A DNA stretch of 25,119 nucleotides from assembly GCA_001818365.1 (NCBI GenBank), contig MHKK01000037.1, positions 1-25,119 on the forward strand, read 5' to 3'. The DNA comes from Candidatus Komeilibacteria bacterium RIFCSPHIGHO2_01_FULL_52_14 (GTDB lineage: Bacteria; Patescibacteriota; Patescibacteriia; UBA1558; 2-01-FULL-52-15). Positions within the stretch are counted from its first letter, which is position 1. Each line of letters opens with the position of its first letter. Position numbers and translations under genes: made by a program. The notes under the pieces are model-generated. The model saw nothing but the letters and a program-made list of their open reading frames with translations, did no database searches and was not told the origin of the DNA. This document shows positions 7,425-14,254 of this stretch, one piece after another.

Positions 7425-8948
7425 ATGCTGCCAGACATTAATGCGTTTTTGATTCAACTTGCATCGAAAAGTCCACTCGAGGTCGGGTGGATTTTGTTTA
7501 TTAAAGGCGGGTGGATCATCCTTGCCGTCATGACCATCCGCGCCATGCTGTTGATACGGTTGTATCAACTGCAGGGCAAGTACCTTCGCAAATTTGAATA
7601 CGTACTGCTCGCGATCGACGTACCCAAGGCAAGTGAGCAAACTCCGAAAGCCATGGAACAGGTTTTTGCGACGATTACCGGGGCTCACCAGGAGATCAGC
7701 AGGCGCACGAAATACGGAACAGGAGAGGTCCAGCTCCAATTTTCTTTTGAGGTCGTCTCACTGGACGGGTATGTTCAATTCCTCGTTTACACGCCAAAAA
7801 TTTACCGTGACCTCGTCGAGGGAGCCATCTACTCGCAGTACCCCGACTGCGAGATTACGGAGGTAGAGGACTACACCAAGAATATCCCGTCGGTATGGCC
7901 AAACGATCAGTATAAACTCTGGGGGTCGGAAATTGTTCTGGCAAAAAAAGAAGCATACCCGCTTCGCACCTACCCTTCGTTCGAAGATCAGCTCTCGCAG
8001 GAGCTCAAGGACCCGCTTGCGTCGCTCATCGAAAATATGAGCCGTATCCATCAAAACGAGCAGGTCTGGCTGCAGATGATCCTCGTACCGACCGAGAACG
8101 TCGTGTGGGTCAAACGCGCCTTAAAGGAGGCCTATAAGATCGCCGGGAAAAAGACCAAGGAGGAACAAAAAACCGGATATCTGGACAGGATTCTGTCTCC
8201 GCTTTATAACTTCCCCAACTGGTTCTCGTGGCTAGCAACCGGAGGAGGCGAAACGAAACGGGACCAGCAATTCGATTTCCGCGTGCTCAATCTCACCCCG
8301 GGAGAGCGGGCGTCTGTCGAAGCCATAGAGAAAAAAGCATCAAAGCTCGGCTATATCGTTAAAATGCGTATCGTATATCTGTCGACGCCGGAACAATATC
8401 AGCCGGCGCGCGTCATTAATTCCGTTTTCGGTGCCATCAAGCAGTTCGGCGATCTGACGTCCAATTCACTGAAGCCCAACAAAAAGACCAAAACATCGGT
8501 CGTCTGGTTCAAGTTCAGATCAAAAGGCAAACAAATCCGACTCATGCGCAACTATAAGAACCGGTCATGGTTCCGCGGCTCCAAATGGTATATCCTTAAC
8601 GTAGAGGAGCTCGCCACGCTGTATCATTTCCCGTCGATAACCGTCACGTCTCCGTATCTCAAGCGTACGGAAACCAAAAAGGGCGAGGCACCGGTCCAGT
8701 TGCCGGCAAGCATTGTCGAGGAGAAAGCGGCCGAGATCGGCTCGCTCAAGACCGAGCTTGAAGGTCTGGATCTCGATAATGATTATTACGAGCAGAAGTA
8801 CGGCAAATATCGGGTGCCAAAGCCGCAAAACCTCACAGAGAAGCAGGCGACCGTCGTTGAGAAGCCGACTCTCGATACACGCTCGGATAAACCCGAGCAG
8901 GAAGCTGAATCAAAGTCCACAGCCCCAAGCAATTTACCTCTCGGATAA
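7425..8948 (+). CDS. Membrane-anchored uncharacterised protein, partner of the VirD4-like ATPase
   Basis: 507-residue protein of a family with no function known to me. One membrane segment lies at about 17-42 (GWILFIKGGWIILAVMTIRAML), followed by a large soluble domain with two similar halves: residues about 60-220 (LLAIDVPKASEQ, FEVVSLDGYVQFLVYTPK, AYPLRTYPSFED, VWLQMILVP) and about 285-410 (FDFRVLNLTPGERASVEAIEKKA, IVKMRIVYLSTPE, LATLYHFPS). The tail (about 430-507) is charged and low in complexity. The same domain forms the N-terminal 400 residues of the fused ATPase at 22123-24612, where clear matches are FALEMVSHDGSIGFYAALPP and FPLKTYRSFD. The stop overlaps the start of the ATPase gene by one base (TAATG), so the two are very likely made together and act as a complex. 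Confidence 0.7.
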   Translation: MLPDINAFLIQLASKSPLEVGWILFIKGGWIILAVMTIRAMLLIRLYQLQGKYLRKFEYVLLAIDVPKASEQTPKAMEQVFATITGAHQEISRRTKYGTGEVQLQFSFEVVSLDGYVQFLVYTPKIYRDLVEGAIYSQYPDCEITEVEDYTKNIPSVWPNDQYKLWGSEIVLAKKEAYPLRTYPSFEDQLSQELKDPLASLIENMSRIHQNEQVWLQMILVPTENVVWVKRALKEAYKIAGKKTKEEQKTGYLDRILSPLYNFPNWFSWLATGGGETKRDQQFDFRVLNLTPGERASVEAIEKKASKLGYIVKMRIVYLSTPEQYQPARVINSVFGAIKQFGDLTSNSLKPNKKTKTSVVWFKFRSKGKQIRLMRNYKNRSWFRGSKWYILNVEELATLYHFPSITVTSPYLKRTETKKGEAPVQLPASIVEEKAAEIGSLKTELEGLDLDNDYYEQKYGKYRVPKPQNLTEKQATVVEKPTLDTRSDKPEQEAESKSTAPSNLPLG

Positions 8949-10687
8949 TGGATCAAAAAGCAAACAGCGCAATTACCGTTTTTGCCGCAACGAACTTCCG
9001 CAATAAGCAGCAGCGTTTCGGTATCAAACGCGAAGACCGGCGACGCCACATGTACCTTATCGGTAAAACCGGTATGGGTAAATCGCAGTTGCTGGAAAAC
9101 ATGGCGATTCAGGATATCAGAAACGGCAACGGCGTAGCGGTCGTGGATCCGCACGGCGACATGATCGAGCGGATTTTGCGATTCGTCCCGCGCGAGCGGA
9201 TCAACGATGTCGTCTATTTCAATCCCGCCGATCTCGAGTATCCGATTGCGTTCAACGTGCTCGAGAAAGTTTCTCCCGAGCAGCGTCACCTCGTCGCATC
9301 GGGGTTGATAGGCGTTTTTAAAAAGATCTGGGCCGATTCCTGGGGACCCCGTTTGGAGTACGTTCTGCATAATGCCATTTCTGCGCTTCTGGAGTACCCG
9401 AGCTCAACGCTCTTGGGCATCATGCGCATGCTCACCGACAAGAACTTTCGCAAGCGCGTCATCATGAAAGTAAACGACCCGGTCGTCAAGGCCTTTTGGG
9501 TTGACGAGTATTCCAAATACCCTGACCGGTTCCAGGCCGAAGCGATCGCGCCGATTCAAAACAAAGTCGGTCGCTTTTTGACATCGTCATTGATGCGCAA
9601 CATCGTCGGACAGGTAGCCTCAACGATCAACATCCGCGAAATAATGGATCGCGAAAAAATATTTTTGATCAACCTTTCCAAGGGACGCGTCGGCGAAGAC
9701 AATTCGTCATTGCTCGGCGCCCTTCTGATTACGAAGATGCAGCTCGCAGCCATGAGCCGCGTCGACGTGCCGGAAACGGAACGTAGAGATTTTTATCTTT
9801 ACGTCGACGAGTTCCAAAATTTCGCAACGGAAAGTTTTGCCGGCATCCTGTCCGAGGCGCGTAAATACCGTCTCAATCTGGTTCTTGCGCACCAATACAT
9901 TGCACAGCTTATTAACGATGCGAACAGTCAGGTCCGTGATGCCGTATTCGGCAACATCGGGACTCTGATTACGTTCCGCGTCGGCGCAGCCGACGCCGAG
10001 TTCATGGAGCCGGAATTCGAACCGCAGCTCACGATGAACGACCTCGTCAATCTCCCAAAGTACCATGTGTATTTGAAGCTCATGATTGACGGCGTCACCT
10101 CGAACGCCTTCTCCGCAACAACGCTGCCCCCGTACACCATCCCCGAGGATTCTGCGGAAGTTGTTGAAAAGATTATCAAATCCTCCCGTGAACGGTATGC
10201 GAAACCCCGTGAGGTCATCGAGGATAAGATTATCCGCTGGGCGGAAAACAAAGGCGATGGTGAAGGCAGCGCTGATGCTCGCGACGCTGGTCAAGCACGC
10301 GACACGAGGGATCACGAACCTCGGCGCACTGTACCGGCTGCAAGTCGACCGTCTCGACATGATGCGGCCGACACCGGCCCGGCAAAGCAGCTTTTTAGCG
10401 CTATTTGCTCGAATTGCGGCAAAGCGACCGAGACCAAATTCAAGCCGGATCCGAACAGACCTGTGTATTGCCAGGACTGCCTGCAAAAAATTAAGAGGGG
10501 AGAGTTGCCTTTAAGGCGCGAGATGCCCGAGCCACCCCGTGCAGTTTCACTGGCCGAAGCGATTGCCATGCACCAAAAACACGGACCACCTGTGCAAAAC
10601 CACGGCCAAATTGCTGAAAAAAAGCATTCCGAGCATATTTTACAGCCAAAACAAGTTGTATCGATCCCGCATAGCAGTAACACCTAG
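8948..10687 (+). CDS. VirD4/TraG-like P-loop ATPase with C-terminal zinc ribbon
   Basis: 579-residue hexameric-type ATPase related to type IV secretion coupling proteins and TraG/TrwB. Walker A GKTGMGKS is at residues 39-46, the strand GVAVVDPHGDM follows, Walker B YLYVDEFQNF has D287-E288, and SEARKYRLNLVLAHQYIAQL is the sensor region typical of the TraG C-terminal motif. There is no membrane segment; the preceding gene supplies it. Residues about 437-480 form a low-complexity linker. Then comes a zinc ribbon (ICSNCGKATE, then RPVYCQDCLQKIKRGE; C..C with 15 residues to C..C), a type I have seen appended to several CPR proteins. The paralogous ATPase at 22123 lacks this ribbon. Substrate (DNA or protein) cannot be told from sequence. 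The start is fixed by the TAATG overlap. Confidence 0.85.
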   Translation: MDQKANSAITVFAATNFRNKQQRFGIKREDRRRHMYLIGKTGMGKSQLLENMAIQDIRNGNGVAVVDPHGDMIERILRFVPRERINDVVYFNPADLEYPIAFNVLEKVSPEQRHLVASGLIGVFKKIWADSWGPRLEYVLHNAISALLEYPSSTLLGIMRMLTDKNFRKRVIMKVNDPVVKAFWVDEYSKYPDRFQAEAIAPIQNKVGRFLTSSLMRNIVGQVASTINIREIMDREKIFLINLSKGRVGEDNSSLLGALLITKMQLAAMSRVDVPETERRDFYLYVDEFQNFATESFAGILSEARKYRLNLVLAHQYIAQLINDANSQVRDAVFGNIGTLITFRVGAADAEFMEPEFEPQLTMNDLVNLPKYHVYLKLMIDGVTSNAFSATTLPPYTIPEDSAEVVEKIIKSSRERYAKPREVIEDKIIRWAENKGDGEGSADARDAGQARDTRDHEPRRTVPAASRPSRHDAADTGPAKQLFSAICSNCGKATETKFKPDPNRPVYCQDCLQKIKRGELPLRREMPEPPRAVSLAEAIAMHQKHGPPVQNHGQIAEKKHSEHILQPKQVVSIPHSSNT

Positions 10688-10691
10688 AAAA

Positions 10692-10700
10692 TGCTATACT
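10692..10700 (+). promoter_or_regulatory. Possible extended -10 promoter for the pilin pair (TGCTATACT)
   Basis: TG at 10692-10693 and TATACT at 10695-10700, five bases after the ATPase stop. No good -35 is seen at the right distance. The same TGnTAnnnT form is found at other promoters in the window. Transcription would start near 10707, leaving a 43-nt leader to ATG 10750 with no Shine-Dalgarno sequence. Confidence 0.45.
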
Positions 10701-10749
10701 TTCATACAGTAACATTGATGTGGATAACTTCAATCATCAAAAATTAATT

Positions 10750-11361
10750 ATGCACAAAGAAAAAAAAGGATTCACCCAGCACCACTTTTTAAGTGGTAGC
10801 CATGGGTCAAGAATAGTGTCGAGTAACAAAAGTGGTGCCAGAAAGCTGGGTTTACCCAGCACCACTTTTAGCACCAAAAGTGGTGCTGGGTTCACGCTTA
10901 TCGAGCTTATCATCGTTGTGGCAATCATCGGACTGCTTGCCGCAGCGCTCTATGTGGCCATCGATCCGGCTGCACGTCTCGGTAATGCACGTGATGCGCG
11001 TAGGTACGCTGACGTAACGGCTATACTGAACGCAATTTTACAATATACGTCAGATACCTCAACACTGCCGACGCAGCTTGATTGTGCAGTAGGCACTTAC
11101 TGCATGATTCAGAATGGTGGTAGTGCTTCCGACGAAACAACGGGATCGAACTGCACGGAGCTCGATAGCAACCCGCCAACAGCTATGGCGATCGGATTAT
11201 CGTTAGTTGATAAATACCTTGCGTCTATCCCAATAGACCCGAGCGCAGCTTCCACTGCAACGAGCAGCTCAGGTTATTACCTAAAGCGATCAACGAGCGG
11301 TCGAATTACAGTCGGGTCGTGCACGAAATACCAAACTGCCTCAATCGAGGTCCAGCGGTAA
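10750..11361 (+). CDS. Type IV pilin-like / pseudopilin protein 1 with repeat-expanded leader
   Basis: 203-residue protein with the class III signal GAG|FTLIELIIVVAIIGLLAAALYVAIDP. The predicted prepilin peptidase cut is after G47, leaving F48 as the mature N-terminus and E52 as the usual Glu+5. After the membrane helix comes a charged alpha-1 continuation (RLGNARDARRYADVTAILNAILQY) and a small globular domain with four Cys (CAVGTYC, SNC, SC), ending SIEVQR. The leader is far too long: removing 40 codons (120 bp between two copies of the GFT codons) leaves the ordinary leader MHKEKKG|FTLIEL. ATG 10750 is chosen; a GTG at 10720 would add ten residues. A near copy of the gene follows 56 nt downstream. 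The likely role is a surface pilus or pseudopilus subunit. Confidence 0.85.
   Translation: MHKEKKGFTQHHFLSGSHGSRIVSSNKSGARKLGLPSTTFSTKSGAGFTLIELIIVVAIIGLLAAALYVAIDPAARLGNARDARRYADVTAILNAILQYTSDTSTLPTQLDCAVGTYCMIQNGGSASDETTGSNCTELDSNPPTAMAIGLSLVDKYLASIPIDPSAASTATSSSGYYLKRSTSGRITVGSCTKYQTASIEVQR
10774..10891 (+). repeat. Composite palindromic repeat inside pilin gene 1
   Basis: The 16-mer ACCCAGCACCACTTTT occurs at 10774-10789 and again at 10854-10869. The second copy pairs perfectly with AAAAGTGGTGCTGGGT (10876-10891) across a 6-nt loop. A degraded inverted copy (AAAAGTGGTGC, cagaaa, GCTGGGT) lies at 10828-10851. The unit is thus one hairpin with a 38-bp loop plus one tight hairpin. It is in frame (120 bp, 40 codons) and flanked by duplicated GGnTTCAC. 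Confidence 0.85.
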
Positions 11362-11417
11362 CATGACCAGGACGCATCTCCCGTAAGAGACGCACAAGAG
11401 CGCCGTTAGTTTGAGCT

Positions 11418-12023
11418 ATGAAGACCGCGAATGGATTCACCCAGCACCACTTTTCAAGTGGTAGCCATGTGTCAAGGCTAGTGTCGAGTAACAAAAGTGG
11501 TGCCAGAAAGCTGGGTTTACCCAGCACAACTTTTAGCACTAAAAGTGGTGCTGGGTTTACGCTTATCGAACTCATCATCGTTGTGGCAATCATCGGATTG
11601 CTTGCGGCAGCACTCTATGTTGCCCTTGATCCTGCAGGTCGCATTGGGAGGTCCCGCGATGCACGGCGATATACCGATGTGTCTGCCATATTGAATGCCA
11701 TATTGGAATATACGGCCGATACGACTACGTTGCCAACGAACGTCGCTGCTCTCAACACCGATGTCTACTACGTTGTTCAAAACGGCAGCAACGGGCAGGT
11801 CACTGCCGAAACAAGCATTCCGTGCAACGAAACGGGTATCCGTAACGGAGTCATCCTGGGTTCGCAACTCGTCAGTAAATATATTTCTACGATACCGCAG
11901 GATCCGAGGATCACCACAGCAACCAGCTCATCGCAATACTATATTCGTAAAACGACCAATGATAGAATCACCATTGGAGCATGTGAACACTATCAGTCGG
12001 GTTCGGTGGAAGTGCAGCGATAG
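11418..12023 (+). CDS. Type IV pilin-like / pseudopilin protein 2 with repeat-expanded leader
   Basis: 201-residue paralogue of the preceding pilin. It has the same class III signal, GAG|FTLIELIIVVAIIGLLAAALYVALDP, with the cut after G46, and the same 40-codon insertion in the leader. Without the insertion the leader would be MKTANG. The mature domain keeps the alpha-1 pattern (RSRDARRYTDVSAILNAILEY) and the end (ITIGAC, then SVEVQR) but has only two Cys and differs in the middle, so the two subunits have diverged after duplication. The start is ATG 11418, with no Shine-Dalgarno sequence. The 56-nt gap between the two genes holds no clear terminator or promoter, so they are probably co-transcribed. 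Confidence 0.85.
   Translation: MKTANGFTQHHFSSGSHVSRLVSSNKSGARKLGLPSTTFSTKSGAGFTLIELIIVVAIIGLLAAALYVALDPAGRIGRSRDARRYTDVSAILNAILEYTADTTTLPTNVAALNTDVYYVVQNGSNGQVTAETSIPCNETGIRNGVILGSQLVSKYISTIPQDPRITTATSSSQYYIRKTTNDRITIGACEHYQSGSVEVQR
11439..11556 (+). repeat. Composite palindromic repeat inside pilin gene 2
   Basis: Second copy of the 118-bp composite repeat found at 10774-10891, about 95 % identical by eye. The tight hairpin (11519-11534 with 11541-11556, 6-nt loop) has one mismatch because of a C-to-A change. It is again 120 bp between the duplicated GFT codons and in frame. Confidence 0.85.
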
Positions 12024-12066
12024 CATCTCGATCAGAAGTATCAAAATTACGGTCATCCCCTCGATT

Positions 12067-12093
12067 CCGTTACACCGCAGCGCGGGGTAACGG
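12067..12093. repeat. Inverted repeat downstream of the pilins
   Basis: CCGTTAC (12067-12073) pairs with GTAACGG (12087-12093), and the inner CCGC pairs with GCGG around AGC. The result is a stem of about 11 pairs with one A/G mismatch. It has no T tail; it could be RNA-stabilising or part of a double terminator with the next hairpin. Confidence 0.5.
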
Positions 12094-12097
12094 GGTT

Positions 12098-12127
12098 GAC
12101 CCCTCACCAGAGCCCTGGTGAGGGGTC
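12098..12127 (+). terminator. Strong hairpin, probable transcription terminator after the pilin genes
   Basis: GACCCCTCACCAG (12098-12110) and CTGGTGAGGGGTC (12115-12127) form a perfect 13-bp stem with loop AGCC. It is followed by TTCGTCG rather than a clean T run, so termination may be incomplete; a run of seven T appears only at 12154-12160. It separates the pilin transcript from the hrcA promoter. Confidence 0.6.
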
Positions 12128-12143
12128 TTCGTCGCTGCGCTCC

Positions 12144-12171
12144 TTGACAGGGGTTTTTTTCATGGTACATT
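12144..12171 (+). promoter_or_regulatory. Promoter of the hrcA-dnaK operon (-35 TTGACA, 16 nt, -10 TACATT)
   Basis: TTGACA at 12144-12149 is a perfect -35. TACATT at 12166-12171 is a 4/6 -10 at 16 nt spacing. The predicted transcription start, near 12178, falls at the first bases of the CIRCE operator, the expected place for HrcA repression. Confidence 0.6.
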
Positions 12172-12176
12172 AGTAA

Positions 12177-12203
12177 TTAGCACTCTCAACCTTTGACTGC
12201 TAA
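12177..12203 (+). promoter_or_regulatory. CIRCE operator (HrcA binding site)
   Basis: TTAGCACTC (12177-12185), nine bases, GACTGCTAA (12195-12203). The CIRCE consensus is TTAGCACTC-N9-GAGTGCTAA, so only one base of the right arm differs. It sits between the promoter and ATG 12208 of hrcA itself, which predicts autoregulation and HrcA control of the whole downstream chaperone operon. Confidence 0.93.
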
Positions 12204-12207
12204 TCGC

Positions 12208-12879
12208 ATGAACGTACGCCAGGAAGAATTGCTTTTTAAGCTCACTGAGGCATACCTCACGACCGCAGATCCCGTCAGTTCGGGTCTTTTGGCTCATAAG
12301 GCGGGGTTTTCGATTAGTTCGGCAACCATACGAAACGAACTTGTACAGCTCGAGGAAGAGGGCTTTCTGTACCAACCTCATACATCGGCCGGACGGATTC
12401 CGACCCTGAAGGGGATCGAGCGCTACATCGCGCAGGTGCGGGAAGCGGCCCTTCTCTCCGAAGGAGAGCAGGTACGGCTAGAGGCCATATTCAAACATGA
12501 CGGGCTCCGGGGGCTTGCTAAGGAGGCCGCGGCATACTGCAAGGCGGCAGCTGTCGTAGCGAGAAACGGAAATGATTTCTACTACACCGGCTTTTCCAAT
12601 TTGTTCTCCGCGCCCGAATGCTCGAATGCGCAGCTCGTCAGGGCAGTCAGCCGGTCCATAGACGCGCTGGAGGATGCCCTTCCGCAATTCATCGAGAGCG
12701 GGCAATCGTCGTCCCCGAAGCTCTACCTTGGAAAACATAATCCGCTCGGTGCCGACTGTGCGGTCATGTTCATCGGCGACGGGAAACATGCAAAGACGCT
12801 CGTCGGGATTATCAGCATGGTACGAACGAATTATAAAAAAAACATGGCCGTCCTGAAATCGATATCGCAGTATCTATAA
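12208..12879 (+). CDS. hrcA: Heat-inducible transcription repressor HrcA (short form)
   Basis: 223-residue HrcA, the repressor that binds CIRCE and is released on heat shock. The N-terminal winged helix is clear: RQEELLFKLTEAYLTTADPV, SSATIRNELVQLEEEGFLYQ, HTSAGRIPTLKGIERYI. The following part (about 85-223) keeps the small-domain pattern, including VARNGNDFYYTGFSNLF, and the end GIISMVRTNYKKNMAVLKSI. Typical HrcA proteins are about 340 residues, so much of the GAF-like core or dimerisation region is missing or shortened. The frame is intact to a TAA two bases before grpE, so this is not simple decay. ATG 12208 is chosen; a TTG at 12193 lies inside the CIRCE. Confidence 0.9.
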   Translation: MNVRQEELLFKLTEAYLTTADPVSSGLLAHKAGFSISSATIRNELVQLEEEGFLYQPHTSAGRIPTLKGIERYIAQVREAALLSEGEQVRLEAIFKHDGLRGLAKEAAAYCKAAAVVARNGNDFYYTGFSNLFSAPECSNAQLVRAVSRSIDALEDALPQFIESGQSSSPKLYLGKHNPLGADCAVMFIGDGKHAKTLVGIISMVRTNYKKNMAVLKSISQYL

Positions 12880-12881
12880 CT

Positions 12882-13436
12882 ATGGAACCTTTACAGCACG
12901 ATACGGCTCCGGCAGCCGACAAAAAATCTTCGCACCAAGCATCACCGCCCGCGAAAGGCACAGCCGATGTCGCTTCGCTTACTTCCCAGCGTGACGAGTA
13001 TCTGAACGGCTGGAAACGCGCTCTCGCCGATTATGAAAACTTCAAGCGCGAATCAATCGAGCGTCTCGATACGCTTACGCGAACGACTCTGAAAATGTTC
13101 CTGCTCGATCTCCTGCCGTTCATTGATGCCTACTACACAGCGCTTTCCCACGTTCCCGAAAGCGAACGCTCACACCAATGGTACCTGGGCTTGCTCCAGG
13201 CGCAAAAGCTCTGGGAACAGCTTGCTCAGCGACATGCCATACGGCGCATGAACAGCATCGGTGTTCAATTCGATCCTGCCCGACACCACGCACTGGCAAC
13301 AGCACAGGAAACCGGCAAAAAAGAGAACGAGATCACCGGGGTCGCGCAGGAGGGCTACCTGATACGTGATGAGGTTCTGCGTCCGGCCCTCGTAACCGTC
13401 AATAAAATTGCTCCGGAAGCCGCTCCTCAAAAATAA
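12882..13436 (+). CDS. grpE: Nucleotide exchange factor GrpE
   Basis: 184-residue GrpE, the exchange factor that removes ADP from DnaK. A low-complexity N-terminal tail (1-38) leads to a long helix (SQRDEYLNGWKRALADYENFKRES), the four-helix dimer part (LLDLLPFIDAYYTAL, LGLLQAQKLWEQL) and the beta domain (MNSIGVQFDPARHHALATAQE, then ITGVAQEGYLIRDEVLRPALVTV). This is the normal domain order and size. It starts 2 nt after the hrcA stop codon, so it is translationally coupled to hrcA and belongs to the CIRCE-controlled operon. Confidence 0.95.
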   Translation: MEPLQHDTAPAADKKSSHQASPPAKGTADVASLTSQRDEYLNGWKRALADYENFKRESIERLDTLTRTTLKMFLLDLLPFIDAYYTALSHVPESERSHQWYLGLLQAQKLWEQLAQRHAIRRMNSIGVQFDPARHHALATAQETGKKENEITGVAQEGYLIRDEVLRPALVTVNKIAPEAAPQK

Positions 13437-13467
13437 CTAAACAACAACTATCATTAATACCAATTCT

Positions 13468-13884
13468 ATGTCACTCATCAAATGGACCCCGCTGTACGAA
13501 CCCTTCCTCGATATGGAGAAAGCGTTCAATGAAATGGGCATGCTGCAGGCGGCATCGTTACCCCCGATCGACCTCTATGAGAAAGGTGATCAGCTTATCG
13601 TTGATGTTGCCCTTGCCGGCATTGACCCGTCCCAGGTAAAGATCAACATCGAGGACAATGTCCTGAATATCGAAGGGTCGGTGGAAAAGAAATCGGAGGT
13701 TGATGAAACCAACTATTACCGGAAAGAGGTACGCAGCGGATCCTTTCACCGCGTTATAGCCCTCCCGACAGCCGTAAACGGAAGCGAAGCAAAGGCCGAG
13801 TACGATAAAGGGATTCTTCGTATCAGGATGCCAAAAAAGGAAGAAGTGAAGCCGAAGAAGATAGATATCACGATAAAGAAATAA
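13468..13884 (+). CDS. Small heat shock protein, Hsp20/alpha-crystallin family
   Basis: 138-residue holdase chaperone. The alpha-crystallin domain covers about residues 30-125: PPIDLYEKGDQLIVDVALAG, IDPSQVKINIEDNVLNIEGS, YYRKEVRSGSFHRVIALP and the family signature AKAEYDKGILRIRMPK. The C-terminal IDITI resembles the I-X-I motif that docks neighbouring subunits into oligomers. The N-terminal arm is short (LIKWTPLYEPFLDMEKAFNEM). It follows grpE by 31 nt in the same direction with no promoter or terminator that I can see, so it belongs to the heat-shock operon. ATG 13468 has no Shine-Dalgarno sequence; the upstream bases are A/C/T-rich. Confidence 0.93.
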   Translation: MSLIKWTPLYEPFLDMEKAFNEMGMLQAASLPPIDLYEKGDQLIVDVALAGIDPSQVKINIEDNVLNIEGSVEKKSEVDETNYYRKEVRSGSFHRVIALPTAVNGSEAKAEYDKGILRIRMPKKEEVKPKKIDITIKK

Positions 13885-13902
13885 CTTACCCACCCTCGCA
13901 CT

Positions 13903-14238
13903 ATGCAACCACAAGCGCATCAACTGAGCCTGAAACTGCTTGAAAAGTGTCCTTCGTGTCAGTCCTTCGTTCCGGCGGCCAACGTTCACATTCTGGCCGA
14001 AAGCGATACCAAACTGCTGGCGCATCTTGCCTGCCAGCACTGTACCGCGAAATACCTGACCTATATCGTCAATCAGGAGCACGGCATCGTCGGCAACGCG
14101 ATTGTAACCGACCTGAGCTACGCCGAAGTACTCGCTTTTGATTCACTGAAGCCGCTTAATGAGGATGACGTGCTCACCCTCCACCGGTCAATCCATTCGA
14201 ACGACTTTATTGCGTATATTCGAAACAAAACTCATTAA
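13903..14238 (+). CDS. Uncharacterised small protein with zinc-ribbon cysteines, in the heat-shock operon
   Basis: 111-residue protein that I do not recognise. Two CXXC pairs (C16-P-S-C19 and C44-Q-H-C47), 24 residues apart, suggest a zinc ribbon: KCPSCQSFVPAANVHIL and HLACQHCTAKYLTYI with strand-like segments between them. After this come a strand region (IVGNAIVTDLSYAEVLAF) and an acidic helix-rich end (LNEDDVLTLHRSIHSNDFIAYI). No signal peptide or membrane segment is seen. It lies 18 nt after hsp20 and 16 nt before dnaK, so it is made with the chaperones and should be heat-induced through CIRCE. A role as a chaperone cofactor or a redox/zinc sensor is possible but unproven. Confidence 0.75.
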   Translation: MQPQAHQLSLKLLEKCPSCQSFVPAANVHILAESDTKLLAHLACQHCTAKYLTYIVNQEHGIVGNAIVTDLSYAEVLAFDSLKPLNEDDVLTLHRSIHSNDFIAYIRNKTH

Positions 14239-14254
14239 TTACTCATAACATTCT

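Noticed and set aside
9707..10486. 259-codon minus-strand open frame inside the VirD4-like ATPase gene
   Set aside because: Opposite the Walker B and sensor region of a clear ATPase; biased composition only.
10086..10514. 142-codon plus-strand frame overlapping the ATPase C-terminus
   Set aside because: Pro/Arg/Ser-rich translation typical of a shifted frame; the ATPase frame with its zinc ribbon is the real one.
10774..11556. CRISPR array or attachment-site pair
   Set aside because: Only two composite copies, inside coding sequence, with no regular spacers and no cas or integrase gene nearby.
12208..12879. hrcA as a pseudogene because of its short length
   Set aside because: The frame is intact, the end keeps family-like sequence, the CIRCE is conserved and grpE is tightly coupled; a naturally short form is more likely.
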